Program-made: the position numbers and the translations under genes | In this document: one piece after another, positions 37,059 to 46,957 of the stretch | Layout: each line of letters opens with the position of its first letter | Position numbering within the stretch: position 1 is the stretch's first letter | The notes under the pieces: generated by a model | The model's input: only the letters and a program-made list of their open reading frames with translations | The model's database searches: none | What the model was told of the DNA's origin: nothing | Assembly: GCF_009749525.1 (NCBI RefSeq) | Contig: NZ_WOAC01000001.1 | Location: 186,001-250,000 of the forward strand | Source of the DNA: Mesorhizobium xinjiangense | GTDB taxonomy: Bacteria; Pseudomonadota; Alphaproteobacteria; Rhizobiales; Rhizobiaceae | Direction: 5' to 3' | DNA: 64,000 bases

Positions 37059-37754
37059 TCAGTCCTTGAGTTCGTCTTTGTGCGCGGCGACGAGTTCCTC
37101 GGCCTCATGGCCGGCAATCACCATCTCGCGTTCGCCGCGCAGGATCGCTCCCATCGCCTGCAGGCTGCGATAGGCGAGCAGGGTCAGGCCGATCGGCAGC
37201 ATCAGATAGGCGACCCAGCGGTGCACCCGCTCCTGGATGCCGAAACCGTCGATCATCCATTGCGGATAGCGCAGATCGTCGAGCCCGGTGCCCATGGTGT
37301 ACATGAACTTCCAGTAGCCGAGAGCGCCGGTCTGGCGCCAGTTGGTGGAGACGTCGATGCCGAGCAGGCTGAGCCAGCCGGCGTAGAGCAGAATGAAGGC
37401 GTATAGGAACACGGCGAAGGCGCCGAAGACCGCCGCCGCGCGGAACAGGCTGCGCGGCAGCAAGCGCACCAGCGCGTCGACACCCAGATGCATTCCCTGC
37501 TTGATGCCGTAGCCCATGCCGAACAGGATCATCCAGGCGAACAGGATGCGGGTGAATTCGAGCGCCCCCGTCCAGCCGGAATTGAAGCCGTAGCGCGCGA
37601 TCACCTGGGTGAAGGAAACCAGGGTGATGATCGCCAGAAGCGAGGCCAGCACATTCTCTTCCAGCCGCGTCACGCCATCCGGCCAGCGGCGTTCGACGAG
37701 ATTGAGCAGAACGAGCAACAGGACCAGCAGCAGCGCCGGCACCAAGAGAGCCAT
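37059..37754 (-). CDS. dctQ: TRAP transporter small permease (DctQ), enlarged
   Basis: This 231-residue four-span membrane subunit holds the DctQ pattern RYGFNSGWTGALEFTRILFA with WMILFGMGYGIKQGMHLGVD. It is longer than the usual 160-190 residues: an extra periplasmic stretch (about 135-185, rich in W, Y and D) sits before the last span. Its partner DctM is also enlarged, so the two extra parts may contact each other. It is separated from dctP by about 220 bases carrying repeat family B. Confidence 0.9.
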   Translation of the reverse strand: MALLVPALLLVLLLVLLNLVERRWPDGVTRLEENVLASLLAIITLVSFTQVIARYGFNSGWTGALEFTRILFAWMILFGMGYGIKQGMHLGVDALVRLLPRSLFRAAAVFGAFAVFLYAFILLYAGWLSLLGIDVSTNWRQTGALGYWKFMYTMGTGLDDLRYPQWMIDGFGIQERVHRWVAYLMLPIGLTLLAYRSLQAMGAILRGEREMVIAGHEAEELVAAHKDELKD

Positions 37755-37800
37755 GGGTTTCCTCCCCCGTTGGACTTGCCGCGCCTTTTAGCGCGCGTTC

Positions 37801-37902
37801 GCTTCAAACGGAAACGTTTGAAGCAAAGATATGCGCGCCAGATCAATATGCTGGAACATGTACCTTTCGCTCAAACGATTCCGTTTGAGCGGGACATGCT
37901 CT
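37801..37902. repeat. Repeat family B, copy 2 (two perfect hairpins)
   Basis: GCTTCAAACG-GAAA-CGTTTGAAGC at the left and CGCTCAAACG-ATTC-CGTTTGAGCG at the right are two perfect 10-bp stems around a shared core. It is in the same orientation as copy 1 at 1076-1177. It lies between dctP and dctQ, so transcripts from dctP must pass through both hairpins. Confidence 0.93.
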
Positions 37903-37973
37903 ATTCGGCGCGGTCCGTGTTGGCCGTGCGGCGGCGGGCGCCGCACGGCGTCATGGTCGTGTTGTGACGCGGA

Positions 37974-38981
37974 TCAGTTGCTGGCGTTCACGGAGACCGC
38001 GGCGTCGATCAGATCCTTGCCGATGTCGCCTTCGAACTTCTCCCAAACGGGCTTCATGGTTTCCACCCAGGCGTTGCGCTGCTCGTCGTCAAGCTCGCGG
38101 ATCATGCCGCCGGCGTCGAGGATGTTCTGGCGGCAGGCCTGCTCCTTGTTCGCGACGTCGGCATTGGCCTCCGCCGTGACGGCTTCGGCGATGGTCAGGA
38201 ACTGCTCGCGCACGTCATCGTCGAGCCCGTTCAGCCATTCCGTCGACGTCACGAGCAGATAAGCCAGCGTCTGGTGATTGGTCTCGGTGACGCCATCCTG
38301 CACCTCGAAGAACTTCTGGGTGTAGATGTTGCACCAGGAATTCTCCTGCCCGTCCACGACGCCGGTCTGCAGCGCGCCGTAGACCTCCTTGAAGGCCAGC
38401 TTCTGGGCCGAACCGCCGATCGCCCCGATCATCGCATTGGCGACATCGGAGGTCTGGATGCGGAACTTGAGGCCGTTTGCGTCGGTGGGTTCGACAAGCG
38501 GCTTCTTGGCCGAGAACTGCTTGAGGCCCGACAGCCAGTAGCCAAGGCCGGTATAGCCCTTGTCCTCCATGGTCTTGAGCAAGTCCTTGCCCTTGTCGGA
38601 CGTGCCGAAAGCCTCGACCGCCTGTAGGCTGCTGAACAGGAACGGCAGGTCGAACAGGCGGTATTTCAGCGTATAGGCCTCGAATTTCGACAGCGACGGC
38701 GCGGCAAGCTGGACGTCGCCCAGAAGCAGGGCTTCCATCACCTTGTCGTCGTCGAACAGCGTCGAATTCGGGAAGACCTGCATGCAGGCCTTGCCGTCCA
38801 TTTCGGCGTTGACCCGCTGGGCGAGCTTGACGGCTGCTTCACCCTTGGGATGGCCCTTTTCGGCCACGACATGGCTGAACTTGATGACCATTTCGCCATC
38901 GTCGCAGCCCTCAGCAGCGTTTGCCTGGCCAGCGAACACAGCAATGGCGAGCGCCGAGACGGCGCCGAGCAATACTTTCAT
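37974..38981 (-). CDS. dctP: TRAP transporter substrate-binding protein (DctP), C4-dicarboxylate type
   Basis: This 335-residue periplasmic protein starts at the ATG at 38981 with GAGGAAACC before it. The signal peptide ends at FAGQANAAE. Family features are IKFSHVVAEKGHPKGEAAV, the substrate-arginine segment GLKFRIQTSDV, and GALQTGVVDGQENSWCNIY. A consensus sigma-54 promoter lies about 125 bases upstream, and the DctD and DctB regulator genes follow upstream on the same strand. C4-dicarboxylates are therefore the likely substrate. Confidence 0.94.
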   Translation of the reverse strand: MKVLLGAVSALAIAVFAGQANAAEGCDDGEMVIKFSHVVAEKGHPKGEAAVKLAQRVNAEMDGKACMQVFPNSTLFDDDKVMEALLLGDVQLAAPSLSKFEAYTLKYRLFDLPFLFSSLQAVEAFGTSDKGKDLLKTMEDKGYTGLGYWLSGLKQFSAKKPLVEPTDANGLKFRIQTSDVANAMIGAIGGSAQKLAFKEVYGALQTGVVDGQENSWCNIYTQKFFEVQDGVTETNHQTLAYLLVTSTEWLNGLDDDVREQFLTIAEAVTAEANADVANKEQACRQNILDAGGMIRELDDEQRNAWVETMKPVWEKFEGDIGKDLIDAAVSVNASN

Positions 38982-39105
38982 GGTTTCCTCCACTCTCGCG
39001 AACGCAGCCGTCCGCCTCTTGAATCGTTGAAGCGATGTGCCGGACCAGTCACGACCGGCCTGATCGCCCTGACGCCGCTTGCAAGCGGCCGCCGCATCAT
39101 AACAC

Positions 39106-39120
39106 GCAATCGCCGTGCCA
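39106..39120 (-). promoter_or_regulatory. Sigma-54 (-24/-12) promoter of dctP
   Basis: Read on the minus strand, TGGCACG-GCGA-TTGC matches the sigma-54 consensus TGGCACG-N4-TTGC exactly. It lies about 125 bases before the dctP start codon and downstream of the gene for DctD, a sigma-54 activator. This makes dctPQM a likely DctD target. Confidence 0.85.
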
Positions 39121-39158
39121 AGTCGATGCGAAGCGCGCGTCAGGCCTCATGCCGGGCA

Positions 39159-39169
39159 TTGCGGCGCAA
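39159..39169. promoter_or_regulatory. Possible DctD upstream activator site
   Basis: TTGCGGCGCAA is a perfect 11-bp palindrome about 40 bp upstream of the sigma-54 promoter at 39106-39120. Activators of this class bind palindromes upstream of their promoters. The spacing is short, and one palindrome in GC-rich DNA can be chance, so this is tentative. Confidence 0.3.
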
Positions 39170-39237
39170 CCGGTTCGCAGCTGCACTGCCGGGACGTCAC
39201 CAGATCTACCCATCGGGCTGCGCTTATGTGTAGCCAG

Positions 39238-40577
<1,340 letters not shown>

Positions 40578-40581
<4 letters not shown>

Positions 40582-42422
40582 GAGGCCCTCGCCAAAGGCT
40601 TTTCGACCGCCGCCGCGACCAGCGTGACGGCGATGCGTGTACCGCCCTCGCTCGTATCGGAGACAGCGACCGAACCACCGAATTCGCGTACGATGTTGTA
40701 GACGATCGACAGGCCGATCCCCAGCCCCTCGCCGACGCCCTTGGTGGAAAAGAACGGCTCGAAGACATGATCGCGCGCCGCCGGGGCGATACCCGGCCCG
40801 TTATCCTCGACGCTCAGCACGATCCGATCGTCGTGCCGTTGCGCGCGCAGCGTGATCAAAGGCTCGGCAACGGCGCCGGCGCTTCCGACCCCGCTGAGCG
40901 CGTCGATGGCGTTGTTGACCAGATTGACGACGACCTGGCTCAGCCGCACATGGCCGCCGCGCACCGCCATTCCGGCGTCGAACCCCTGCTTGCGGATCGC
41001 GATCCCAGCCTTGCGCGCCCGCGGCGTGGCCAGCATCAGCGCCTCATCGACAACCGGCTCGAGCCGCACGTCGCCGATCGCCGTGCCGGGCTTGCGGGCG
41101 AAGGACAACAACGTGCGCGAAAGCTCCGACATCCGCTCGACCAGCCCGCCGATGCGCGAAAGCGCGTCGGCCGCCGCCTCGACCCGGCCGCGCGCGATCA
41201 GTTGCCGGCCATTGTCGGCATATGTGCGGATTGCGGCAAGCGGCTGGTTGTATTCATGGCTGAGCGTCGCCGACATCTGGCCGAGTGCTGCGAGTTTCGC
41301 CGCCTGGATCAATTCGGCCTGGGTGCGGCGCAACTGTTCCTCGGCTTCCGTTCGCTCCTTGACCTCGTGCGCCAGCGCGGCATTGGCCTCGGTCAGATCG
41401 GCCGTGCGCTCACGCACCAGCTGTTCGAGGCGGACGGAGGTGGCGCGGGCGCGGAACTGCCTGACGGCACGCACTTCCTGGCGCTTCACGCCATACCAGG
41501 CGAGGCTGCCGGCCAGCAGACAGGTCAGGAGCGCGACGATCGCAGCGTTGCGTTCGGCCGTGCGCACCGGCGCGTCGTCGGCAAAAACGTGGAGCGTCCA
41601 GCCCATCAGCGGCAATTGGCGCGCCGCCGTGCGATACTGCGCCCTGCCGGCGGCGGGCGTGACCACGCCACCCGTTGCCGCCGGCGCAGCGCCGAAGATC
41701 GCATCGTCTCCGGGCCTGCCGTAAAGTTTTTGCAGCCGCCAGTCGGCGCGGTTGGCGACGAACACGCGGCCCGTGCTGTCGGCAACGGCGATCGGGTTGT
41801 TCGAAAGCGCCCAGGTCAGCTCGATGCGATCCATATTGACATAGATCGCGATGACCCCGATGACCGCGCCGGCGCGCCTGACCGCCGAGGCAAACACATA
41901 GGCGCGCTCGTTCTCGTCGGGCGACATGGATTCACGGCCGAGGCGGCCCTGAAGGGCGGCCTCCAGCAGCGCGCTCTCGTTCAGCTTGGAATTGTCGAAT
42001 ATGCCGCGCGCCGAGGCGAAGACGCGGCCTGACGCATCGGCGAAGGCGGCGTCCTTGGCGCCCGAATAATTGGCGATCTCGGTCGCCTTGGCCTCGGCCA
42101 GCGCCAGACCACGCGGCGAATGCGGATCGGCAAAGGCCTGCACGATATCGTCGCGGCGCGACAGGAGCGGCGGCAGCAGGCGGTATTTTTCCAGAAGCCC
42201 CGAAAGCGTTTCGGTCTGCAGTGCCAGCGCCTCGCGCAGCGACGCCTCGACGGTACGCAGCGCCTGCAGGCCGGCGACGGTCAGCGCGCCCCACATGAAG
42301 ATGAGAGCGGCAGCCAGCGTCGCGGCCAGAACGAGCCAGCCCCGCTTCTTGTATTTGAGCCGGATCAGCCGCTCGCCGGCATCGATGTCGGCTTCAATCT
42401 CCATCTGCCCTTCGCCACGCAT
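40578..42422 (-). CDS. dctB: C4-dicarboxylate sensor histidine kinase DctB
   Basis: This 614-residue membrane kinase has a transmembrane segment at about 28-50 and a periplasmic dCache sensor domain (about 55-290). A second span near 300-320 precedes a coiled-coil linker with many E, R and A residues. The dimerisation/phosphotransfer box is LSHEYNQPLAAIRTYADNG. The ATP-binding domain has VVVNLVNNAIDAL, DNGPGIA and GEGLGIGLSIVYNIV. The second in-frame ATG at 42404 is an alternative start. Confidence 0.94.
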
Positions 42423-42817
42423 GCATCGTCATTGTCGTTTGTCTTCAACCATGATCGGTTATTCGTTTCATTACACGTCCAGCCATCGCAAGACGAGAGC
42501 CCGGCAGGGGCGTTGCGCGGGTTCGACGCTGCAAGGACGGGTTTGCGTCTTTTGCCGGCCGCGTGCCGTTGCCAACGTGCTAAACCATGCTAACATGTCA
42601 GTCGAGGAGAGCCGCCAACAGGACCGGCGCGATCAGCGCTTCGCGCGGACCGGCCGTGGCGGCAAGGAGGAGACACCGGGACAAGGGCGCATGATCGTGC
42701 GGCCCGTCCGGACGAGTTTTCCAGCAATTCGGTCCGACACCACACGGGTCCTGCCCACCACGCGAAGCGGGACCAGGATGGGATCGGACGGAAGCGACCA
42801 ACCAAGGGAGGAACAAA
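42423..42817. other. Intergenic region between dctB and the second TRAP operon
   Basis: This stretch of about 395 bases holds the divergent promoters of dctB and the second dctP. I looked for a sigma-54 promoter matching the one at 39106-39120 and found none on either strand. No convincing open reading frame or long inverted repeat was seen. The ribosome site GGGAGG of the downstream gene is at its right end. Confidence 0.6.
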
Positions 42818-43801
42818 ATGATCGACAGAAAGACAAGAGCCGGAGTGATCGCGCTTGCCGGCATCGGAGCATTCACGTTCGCCGGCCCGGCGGCGGCCCA
42901 AACGGCGCTGAAATGGGCCCATGTCTACGAGACCAGCGAGCCCTATCACACCTGCGCGGTGGAGGCTTCGGACAAGCTCAAGGCGGCGACCGACGATCGC
43001 TACTCGATCGAGGTCTTCCCGGCCTCGTCGCTCGGCAAGGAAGTCGACATCAACGAGGGACTTGGCCTCGGCACCGTCGACATCATCTATACCGGACAGC
43101 TCTTTGCCGGCCGCGCCTACGGCCCCGTCGCCATCGGCGGCGCGCCCTACATGTTCCGCGACTTCGAGCATTGGGACAAGTACCGCAAGTCGGACCTGTT
43201 TGCCGACCTGTCGGCCGGCTACGAGGAGGCGACCGGCAACCACATCACCTCGCTCACCTATTACGGCGAACGTCACGTGACCTCCAACAAGGAGATCAAC
43301 ATGCCGGCCGACATGGAGGGCCTGAAGATCCGCGTGCCGAACGCGCCGCTTTACATGATGTTTCCGCGAGCAGCCGGCGCCAACCCGACGCCGATCGCCT
43401 TCGCCGAGGTCTATCTTGCCCTGCAGCAGGGCACGGTCGACGCCCAGGAAAATCCGCTGCCGACCATCAAGGCCAAGAAGTTCTACGAGGTGCAGGACTA
43501 CGTCAATCTCACCGGCCATATCACCGACGCGCTCCTGACCATCGTCGGCGGGCCTGCCTGGAACGCCATGAGCGAGGAGGACCGCACGGCGCTCGAAGGT
43601 GTGCTGGACGAGACAGCCGAATGCGCCACGCAGCAGATCATCGAGCAGGAGCAGGAACTGGTCCAGTGGTTCAAGGACCAGGGCGTCAACGTCAACGAGG
43701 TCGACCGGGCGCCCTTCCGCGAGGCCACGGTGAAGCTGCACAATGGCGAGGACGCCAGCTGGGATCAGGCGACCTACGACAAGCTGCAGGCGATCGAATA
43801 G
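42818..43801 (+). CDS. dctP: TRAP transporter substrate-binding protein (DctP), second system
   Basis: This 327-residue periplasmic protein has a signal peptide ending AGPAAAQTA and a strong GGGAGGA site. Family features are LKWAHVYETSEPYHTCAVEA, the substrate-arginine segment GLKIRVPNAPLYM, and LALQQGTVDAQENPLPTI. It differs clearly from the protein at 37974-38981. Acidic sugars or dicarboxylates are the usual ligands of this branch, and the specific one cannot be told. It heads a compact dctPQM operon. Confidence 0.93.
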   Translation: MIDRKTRAGVIALAGIGAFTFAGPAAAQTALKWAHVYETSEPYHTCAVEASDKLKAATDDRYSIEVFPASSLGKEVDINEGLGLGTVDIIYTGQLFAGRAYGPVAIGGAPYMFRDFEHWDKYRKSDLFADLSAGYEEATGNHITSLTYYGERHVTSNKEINMPADMEGLKIRVPNAPLYMMFPRAAGANPTPIAFAEVYLALQQGTVDAQENPLPTIKAKKFYEVQDYVNLTGHITDALLTIVGGPAWNAMSEEDRTALEGVLDETAECATQQIIEQEQELVQWFKDQGVNVNEVDRAPFREATVKLHNGEDASWDQATYDKLQAIE

Positions 43802-43897
43802 TGAAAGCCGATGGCGGCGCAGGGGCGGTCCGGCGCGGCGCGTGCGGGCCGTCCGCAGCTGCCGCAAACGCCGTGCCCTGCGGCAAGGGAGGATCGC

Positions 43898-44449
43898 ATG
43901 AAGGATGCGGAGACGACGGATGACGAACGCCTCGGGCCGGAGGATCCGGATCTCTCCGACGTGAAGGCGGACGACTATCTCGTCGTCGCCGTGTTCTGGT
44001 GCCTGGCCTTCGTCGTCTTCCTGCAGTTCTTCACACGCTACGTCCTCAACAGTTCGCTCGGCTGGACCGAGGAGATCGCCCGCTATCTGCTGATCGCGGT
44101 CACCTTCATCGGCGCCGTGATGGCGGTGCGCAAGGAAAGCCACATCGCCGTCGAACTCGCCTACCGCTACCTGCCGCGCCGGCTGCGTTTCGTCCTGCAG
44201 ATCGCGGTCGATCTCATCGCCATCGCCTTTTACGCCATCACCGGCTGGCTGTGCACGCAACTCGCCGGGCGCACCATGCAGATGATGGTGTCGATCAACC
44301 TGCCCAAATCGATCGTCTATTGGGGGGTCGCGGCCTGTTTCGCCGCGATGACGCTCTACGGTCTGCTCGTGCTTGCGCGCCACTGGCGCACCGGCACGAG
44401 CCGGCTCATCGATCCCGAGAGTTTTGCCGCCACCGGTCCCAATCTCTAG
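43898..44449 (+). CDS. dctQ: TRAP transporter small permease (DctQ), second system
   Basis: This 183-residue protein has four membrane segments and the DctQ motifs RYVLNSSLGWTEEIARYLLI and GAVMAVRKESHIAVELAYRY. The ATG at 43898 has GGGAGGATCGC before it. An acidic N-terminal tail (DDERLGPEDPDLSD) precedes the first span. Length is normal, unlike the enlarged DctQ of the first system. Confidence 0.92.
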   Translation: MKDAETTDDERLGPEDPDLSDVKADDYLVVAVFWCLAFVVFLQFFTRYVLNSSLGWTEEIARYLLIAVTFIGAVMAVRKESHIAVELAYRYLPRRLRFVLQIAVDLIAIAFYAITGWLCTQLAGRTMQMMVSINLPKSIVYWGVAACFAAMTLYGLLVLARHWRTGTSRLIDPESFAATGPNL

Positions 44450-44461
44450 CCCAGGTCCGCC

Positions 44462-45742
44462 ATGCTTCTGACACTGCTCTTTGTCCTCGTCTTCGCGATG
44501 ATCGTGCTGGGCGTGCCGGTCGCCATCGCCCTGGCGGGCGCCTCGGCGGTCTTCATCTTTCTCGACGGACGGGTGCCGGATGTGGTCGTCGTCCACCGCA
44601 TGGTCAACGGCGTCGATTCCTTTCCGCTTCTGGCCGTGCCCTTCTTCATCCTGGCCGGCAATCTGATGAACACCGCCGGCATAACCGAACGCATCTTCGA
44701 CTTCGCCAGGGCGATCGTCGGCTGGATGCGGGGCGGCCTCGGCCATGTCAATGTCGGCGCGTCGGTCATTTTCGCCGGCATGTCGGGCGCGGCGGTTGCC
44801 GATGCCGGCGGGCTCGGCGCAATCGAGATCAAGGCGATGCGCGACGCCAAATACGACCCCGACTTCGCTGTCGGCGTGACCGCGGCATCGTCGACCATCG
44901 GTCCGATCATCCCGCCTTCGCTGCCGATGGTGATCTACGGCGTGGTCGCCGGCGCCTCGATCGGCCAGCTTTTCGCCGCCGGCTTCCTGCCCGGCCTGTG
45001 CATGGCGGTAGCGCTGATGGTCATGATCGCCTGGTTCGCGCGCCGCCGCGGCTATCCGCGCGACCAGGCCTTTCGCATGTCGGTGCTGGGAACGACATTT
45101 GCGCGCGCCTTCCTCTCGCTCATGACGCCGGTCATCATCGTCGGCGGCATACTGTCGGGCGCCTTCACGCCGACGGAAGCCGCGATCGCGGCCTGCGCCT
45201 GGGCGCTCTTCCTCGGGCTCGTCGTCTACCGCACGCTGAACTGGCGGCGCTTCATCCGCGTCTCGGTCGACACGATCGAGACAACTGCGGTCGTGCTGAT
45301 GATCGTGGCAGCCGCCTCGATCTTCGCCTGGATCCTGACCTCCAACCGCGTGCCAGAACACTTCGCCGCGCTCATCCTGACCATCTCGGACAATCCGATC
45401 ATCGTGCTGCTCCTGATCAATCTCATCCTGCTCGTCGTCGGCTGCTTCATGGAGACTGTGGCGGCGATCACCATCCTGGTCCCCGTGCTGCTGCCGATCG
45501 CTGTGCAGATGGGCGTCGACCCGGTGCATTTCGGGGTGATGATGGTGCTCAACCTGATGATCGGCCTGCTCACCCCACCGATCGGCATGGTGCTTTACGT
45601 GCTGTCGCGGGTTTCCAAAGTGCCGTTCGAGCGCTGTGTGGCGGCGACATTGCCGTTCCTCGTACCGCTGGTGCTGGTGCTTCTGCTCGTCACCTTCGTG
45701 CCGGCCGTCACCATGTGGCTGCCGACGCTGCTCTACCGGTAG
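44462..45742 (+). CDS. dctM: TRAP transporter large permease (DctM), second system
   Basis: This 426-residue permease of standard length contains LAVPFFILAGNLMNTAGITE, MSGAAVADAGGLGAIEIKAM, GPIIPPSLPMVIYG, GAFTPTEAAIAACAWALF and LTPPIGMVLYV. It starts 12 bases after dctQ. It gives a useful comparison for the 539-residue DctM at 35430-37049, which has about 110 extra residues. Confidence 0.94.
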   Translation: MLLTLLFVLVFAMIVLGVPVAIALAGASAVFIFLDGRVPDVVVVHRMVNGVDSFPLLAVPFFILAGNLMNTAGITERIFDFARAIVGWMRGGLGHVNVGASVIFAGMSGAAVADAGGLGAIEIKAMRDAKYDPDFAVGVTAASSTIGPIIPPSLPMVIYGVVAGASIGQLFAAGFLPGLCMAVALMVMIAWFARRRGYPRDQAFRMSVLGTTFARAFLSLMTPVIIVGGILSGAFTPTEAAIAACAWALFLGLVVYRTLNWRRFIRVSVDTIETTAVVLMIVAAASIFAWILTSNRVPEHFAALILTISDNPIIVLLLINLILLVVGCFMETVAAITILVPVLLPIAVQMGVDPVHFGVMMVLNLMIGLLTPPIGMVLYVLSRVSKVPFERCVAATLPFLVPLVLVLLLVTFVPAVTMWLPTLLYR

Positions 45743-45917
45743 GCGCGGCGTCGCAGACCAAGGCGCTCACAACGGGCGAGCAGCGGACGGGCGCGGCGAC
45801 GACGACGCCGGTTGCTATCAGGTGTGTACCAAGAATTGTGGTTTTCTCGCGCCAGCGGCTATCAATATCAGAAACATCGATATAGAACGAGCTTCAGCAG
45901 GCAAGGCAGGAGCACGC

Positions 45918-46847
45918 ATGAGCCAGAATTTTCTCGTCATCGATCCGCAGGATGACATCAAAGTTTTGAAGGGCTTGGCTTCTCCGGCGCGCATCAGCAT
46001 GCTGAAGCTTCTGCATGAGCGCGGCGGACTGAACGTCAACGAGATCGCCAGGCTCCTCGATCTGCCGCAGTCCTCCGTTTCCTCGAATGTGCAGATCCTG
46101 GAGGATGCCGGCCTCATCCGCACCGAATCCCAGCGCGCCAGGAAGGGCAGCCAGAAGATCTGCTATCCGACCTGCGACGAAATCCTGGTGATGTTCAAGG
46201 CGGGCGAAAAGAACTTGAATGCCAATGACATACAGGTCGCGATGCCGCTCGGCCTGTATACCAATTGCGCCGTTACCGCGCCTTGCGGCATCTGCTCGCC
46301 CGAGGGCATTATCGGATTTCTCGATGTGCCGGACACCTTTCTCGATCCCGACCGGATGAAGGCGTCGCTGCTCTGGTTCACCAGCGGCTTCGTCGAATAT
46401 CAGTTTCCCAACAACGCCAAGCTCAACGGATCGGAGATCGAGCATGTCGAGTTCTCGATGGAACTGAGTTCGGAGGTCCCCGGCACCCATTCGGACTGGC
46501 CGTCGGACATAACGCTTTGCGTCAACGGCGTGGAGCTGGGAAGCTGGACCTCGCCGGGCGATTTCGGCGACAAGCGCGGCGTCTATACGCCGAGCTGGTG
46601 GAAACTCGCCGGATCGCAATACGGCATGCTGAAAAGCTGGACGGTCAACCGCGAAGGCACGTTCGTCGACGGCGTGCGCATCTCCCCGGTCAATCTCGAT
46701 GCGCTGCAGCTCGATGCGCACCGGTCGATCCGCCTCCGGATCGAGGTGAAGCCGGACGCCCGCTATCCCGGCGGCGTCAATGTTTTCGGGCGCGGCTTCG
46801 GCAATTACGACCAGGACATCGTGATGCGGCTGCGCACGCGGCGGTAA
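45918..46847 (+). CDS. ArsR-type winged-helix regulator with large C-terminal domain
   Basis: This 309-residue protein has an N-terminal ArsR-type winged helix (about 15-85: LKGLASPARISMLKLLHERG, LNVNEIARLLDLPQSSVSSN). The C-terminal domain of about 200 residues includes a cysteine cluster (YTNCAVTAPCGICSPEGIIG) and a beta-rich region (HSDWPSDITLCVNGVELGSW). It lies directly before the arabinofuranosidase gene in the same direction, so it probably controls that cluster. The extra domain may bind the sugar; the cysteines could bind metal. Both are inferences. Confidence 0.85.
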   Translation: MSQNFLVIDPQDDIKVLKGLASPARISMLKLLHERGGLNVNEIARLLDLPQSSVSSNVQILEDAGLIRTESQRARKGSQKICYPTCDEILVMFKAGEKNLNANDIQVAMPLGLYTNCAVTAPCGICSPEGIIGFLDVPDTFLDPDRMKASLLWFTSGFVEYQFPNNAKLNGSEIEHVEFSMELSSEVPGTHSDWPSDITLCVNGVELGSWTSPGDFGDKRGVYTPSWWKLAGSQYGMLKSWTVNREGTFVDGVRISPVNLDALQLDAHRSIRLRIEVKPDARYPGGVNVFGRGFGNYDQDIVMRLRTRR

Positions 46848-46916
46848 GGCGCCCATCTCACATTTCCCAACAAGCCTCTTGACGGCGCGATCCTCATCGG
46901 CAAAACATATCAATAA

Positions 46917-46934
46917 TTACGATCCATATCGTAA
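46917..46934. promoter_or_regulatory. Perfect palindromic operator candidate upstream of the arabinofuranosidase gene
   Basis: TTACGAT-CCAT-ATCGTAA is a perfect inverted repeat with 7-bp arms, ending 23 bases before the GH51 start codon. It is the type and size of site bound by ArsR-family dimers, and the gene just upstream encodes such a protein. Binding there would block transcription of the enzyme and transporter genes. Confidence 0.65.
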
Positions 46935-46957
46935 AATATGATTTCAAGGGAGGATGC

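Noticed and set aside
35316-37406. A 696-codon plus-strand frame opposite dctM and dctQ
   Set aside because: Composition is D, G, R, H, Q rich with no hydrophobic core or motif, while the opposite strand has clear TRAP permeases.
42423-42817. A sigma-54 promoter for the second dctP
   Set aside because: I looked for TGGC-N8-TTGC type spacing on both strands. The closest strings (for example around 42567) fail the GG/GC spacing.
42590-45529. A 979-codon minus-strand frame opposite the second TRAP operon
   Set aside because: Antisense to three recognised genes and without any recognisable fold.
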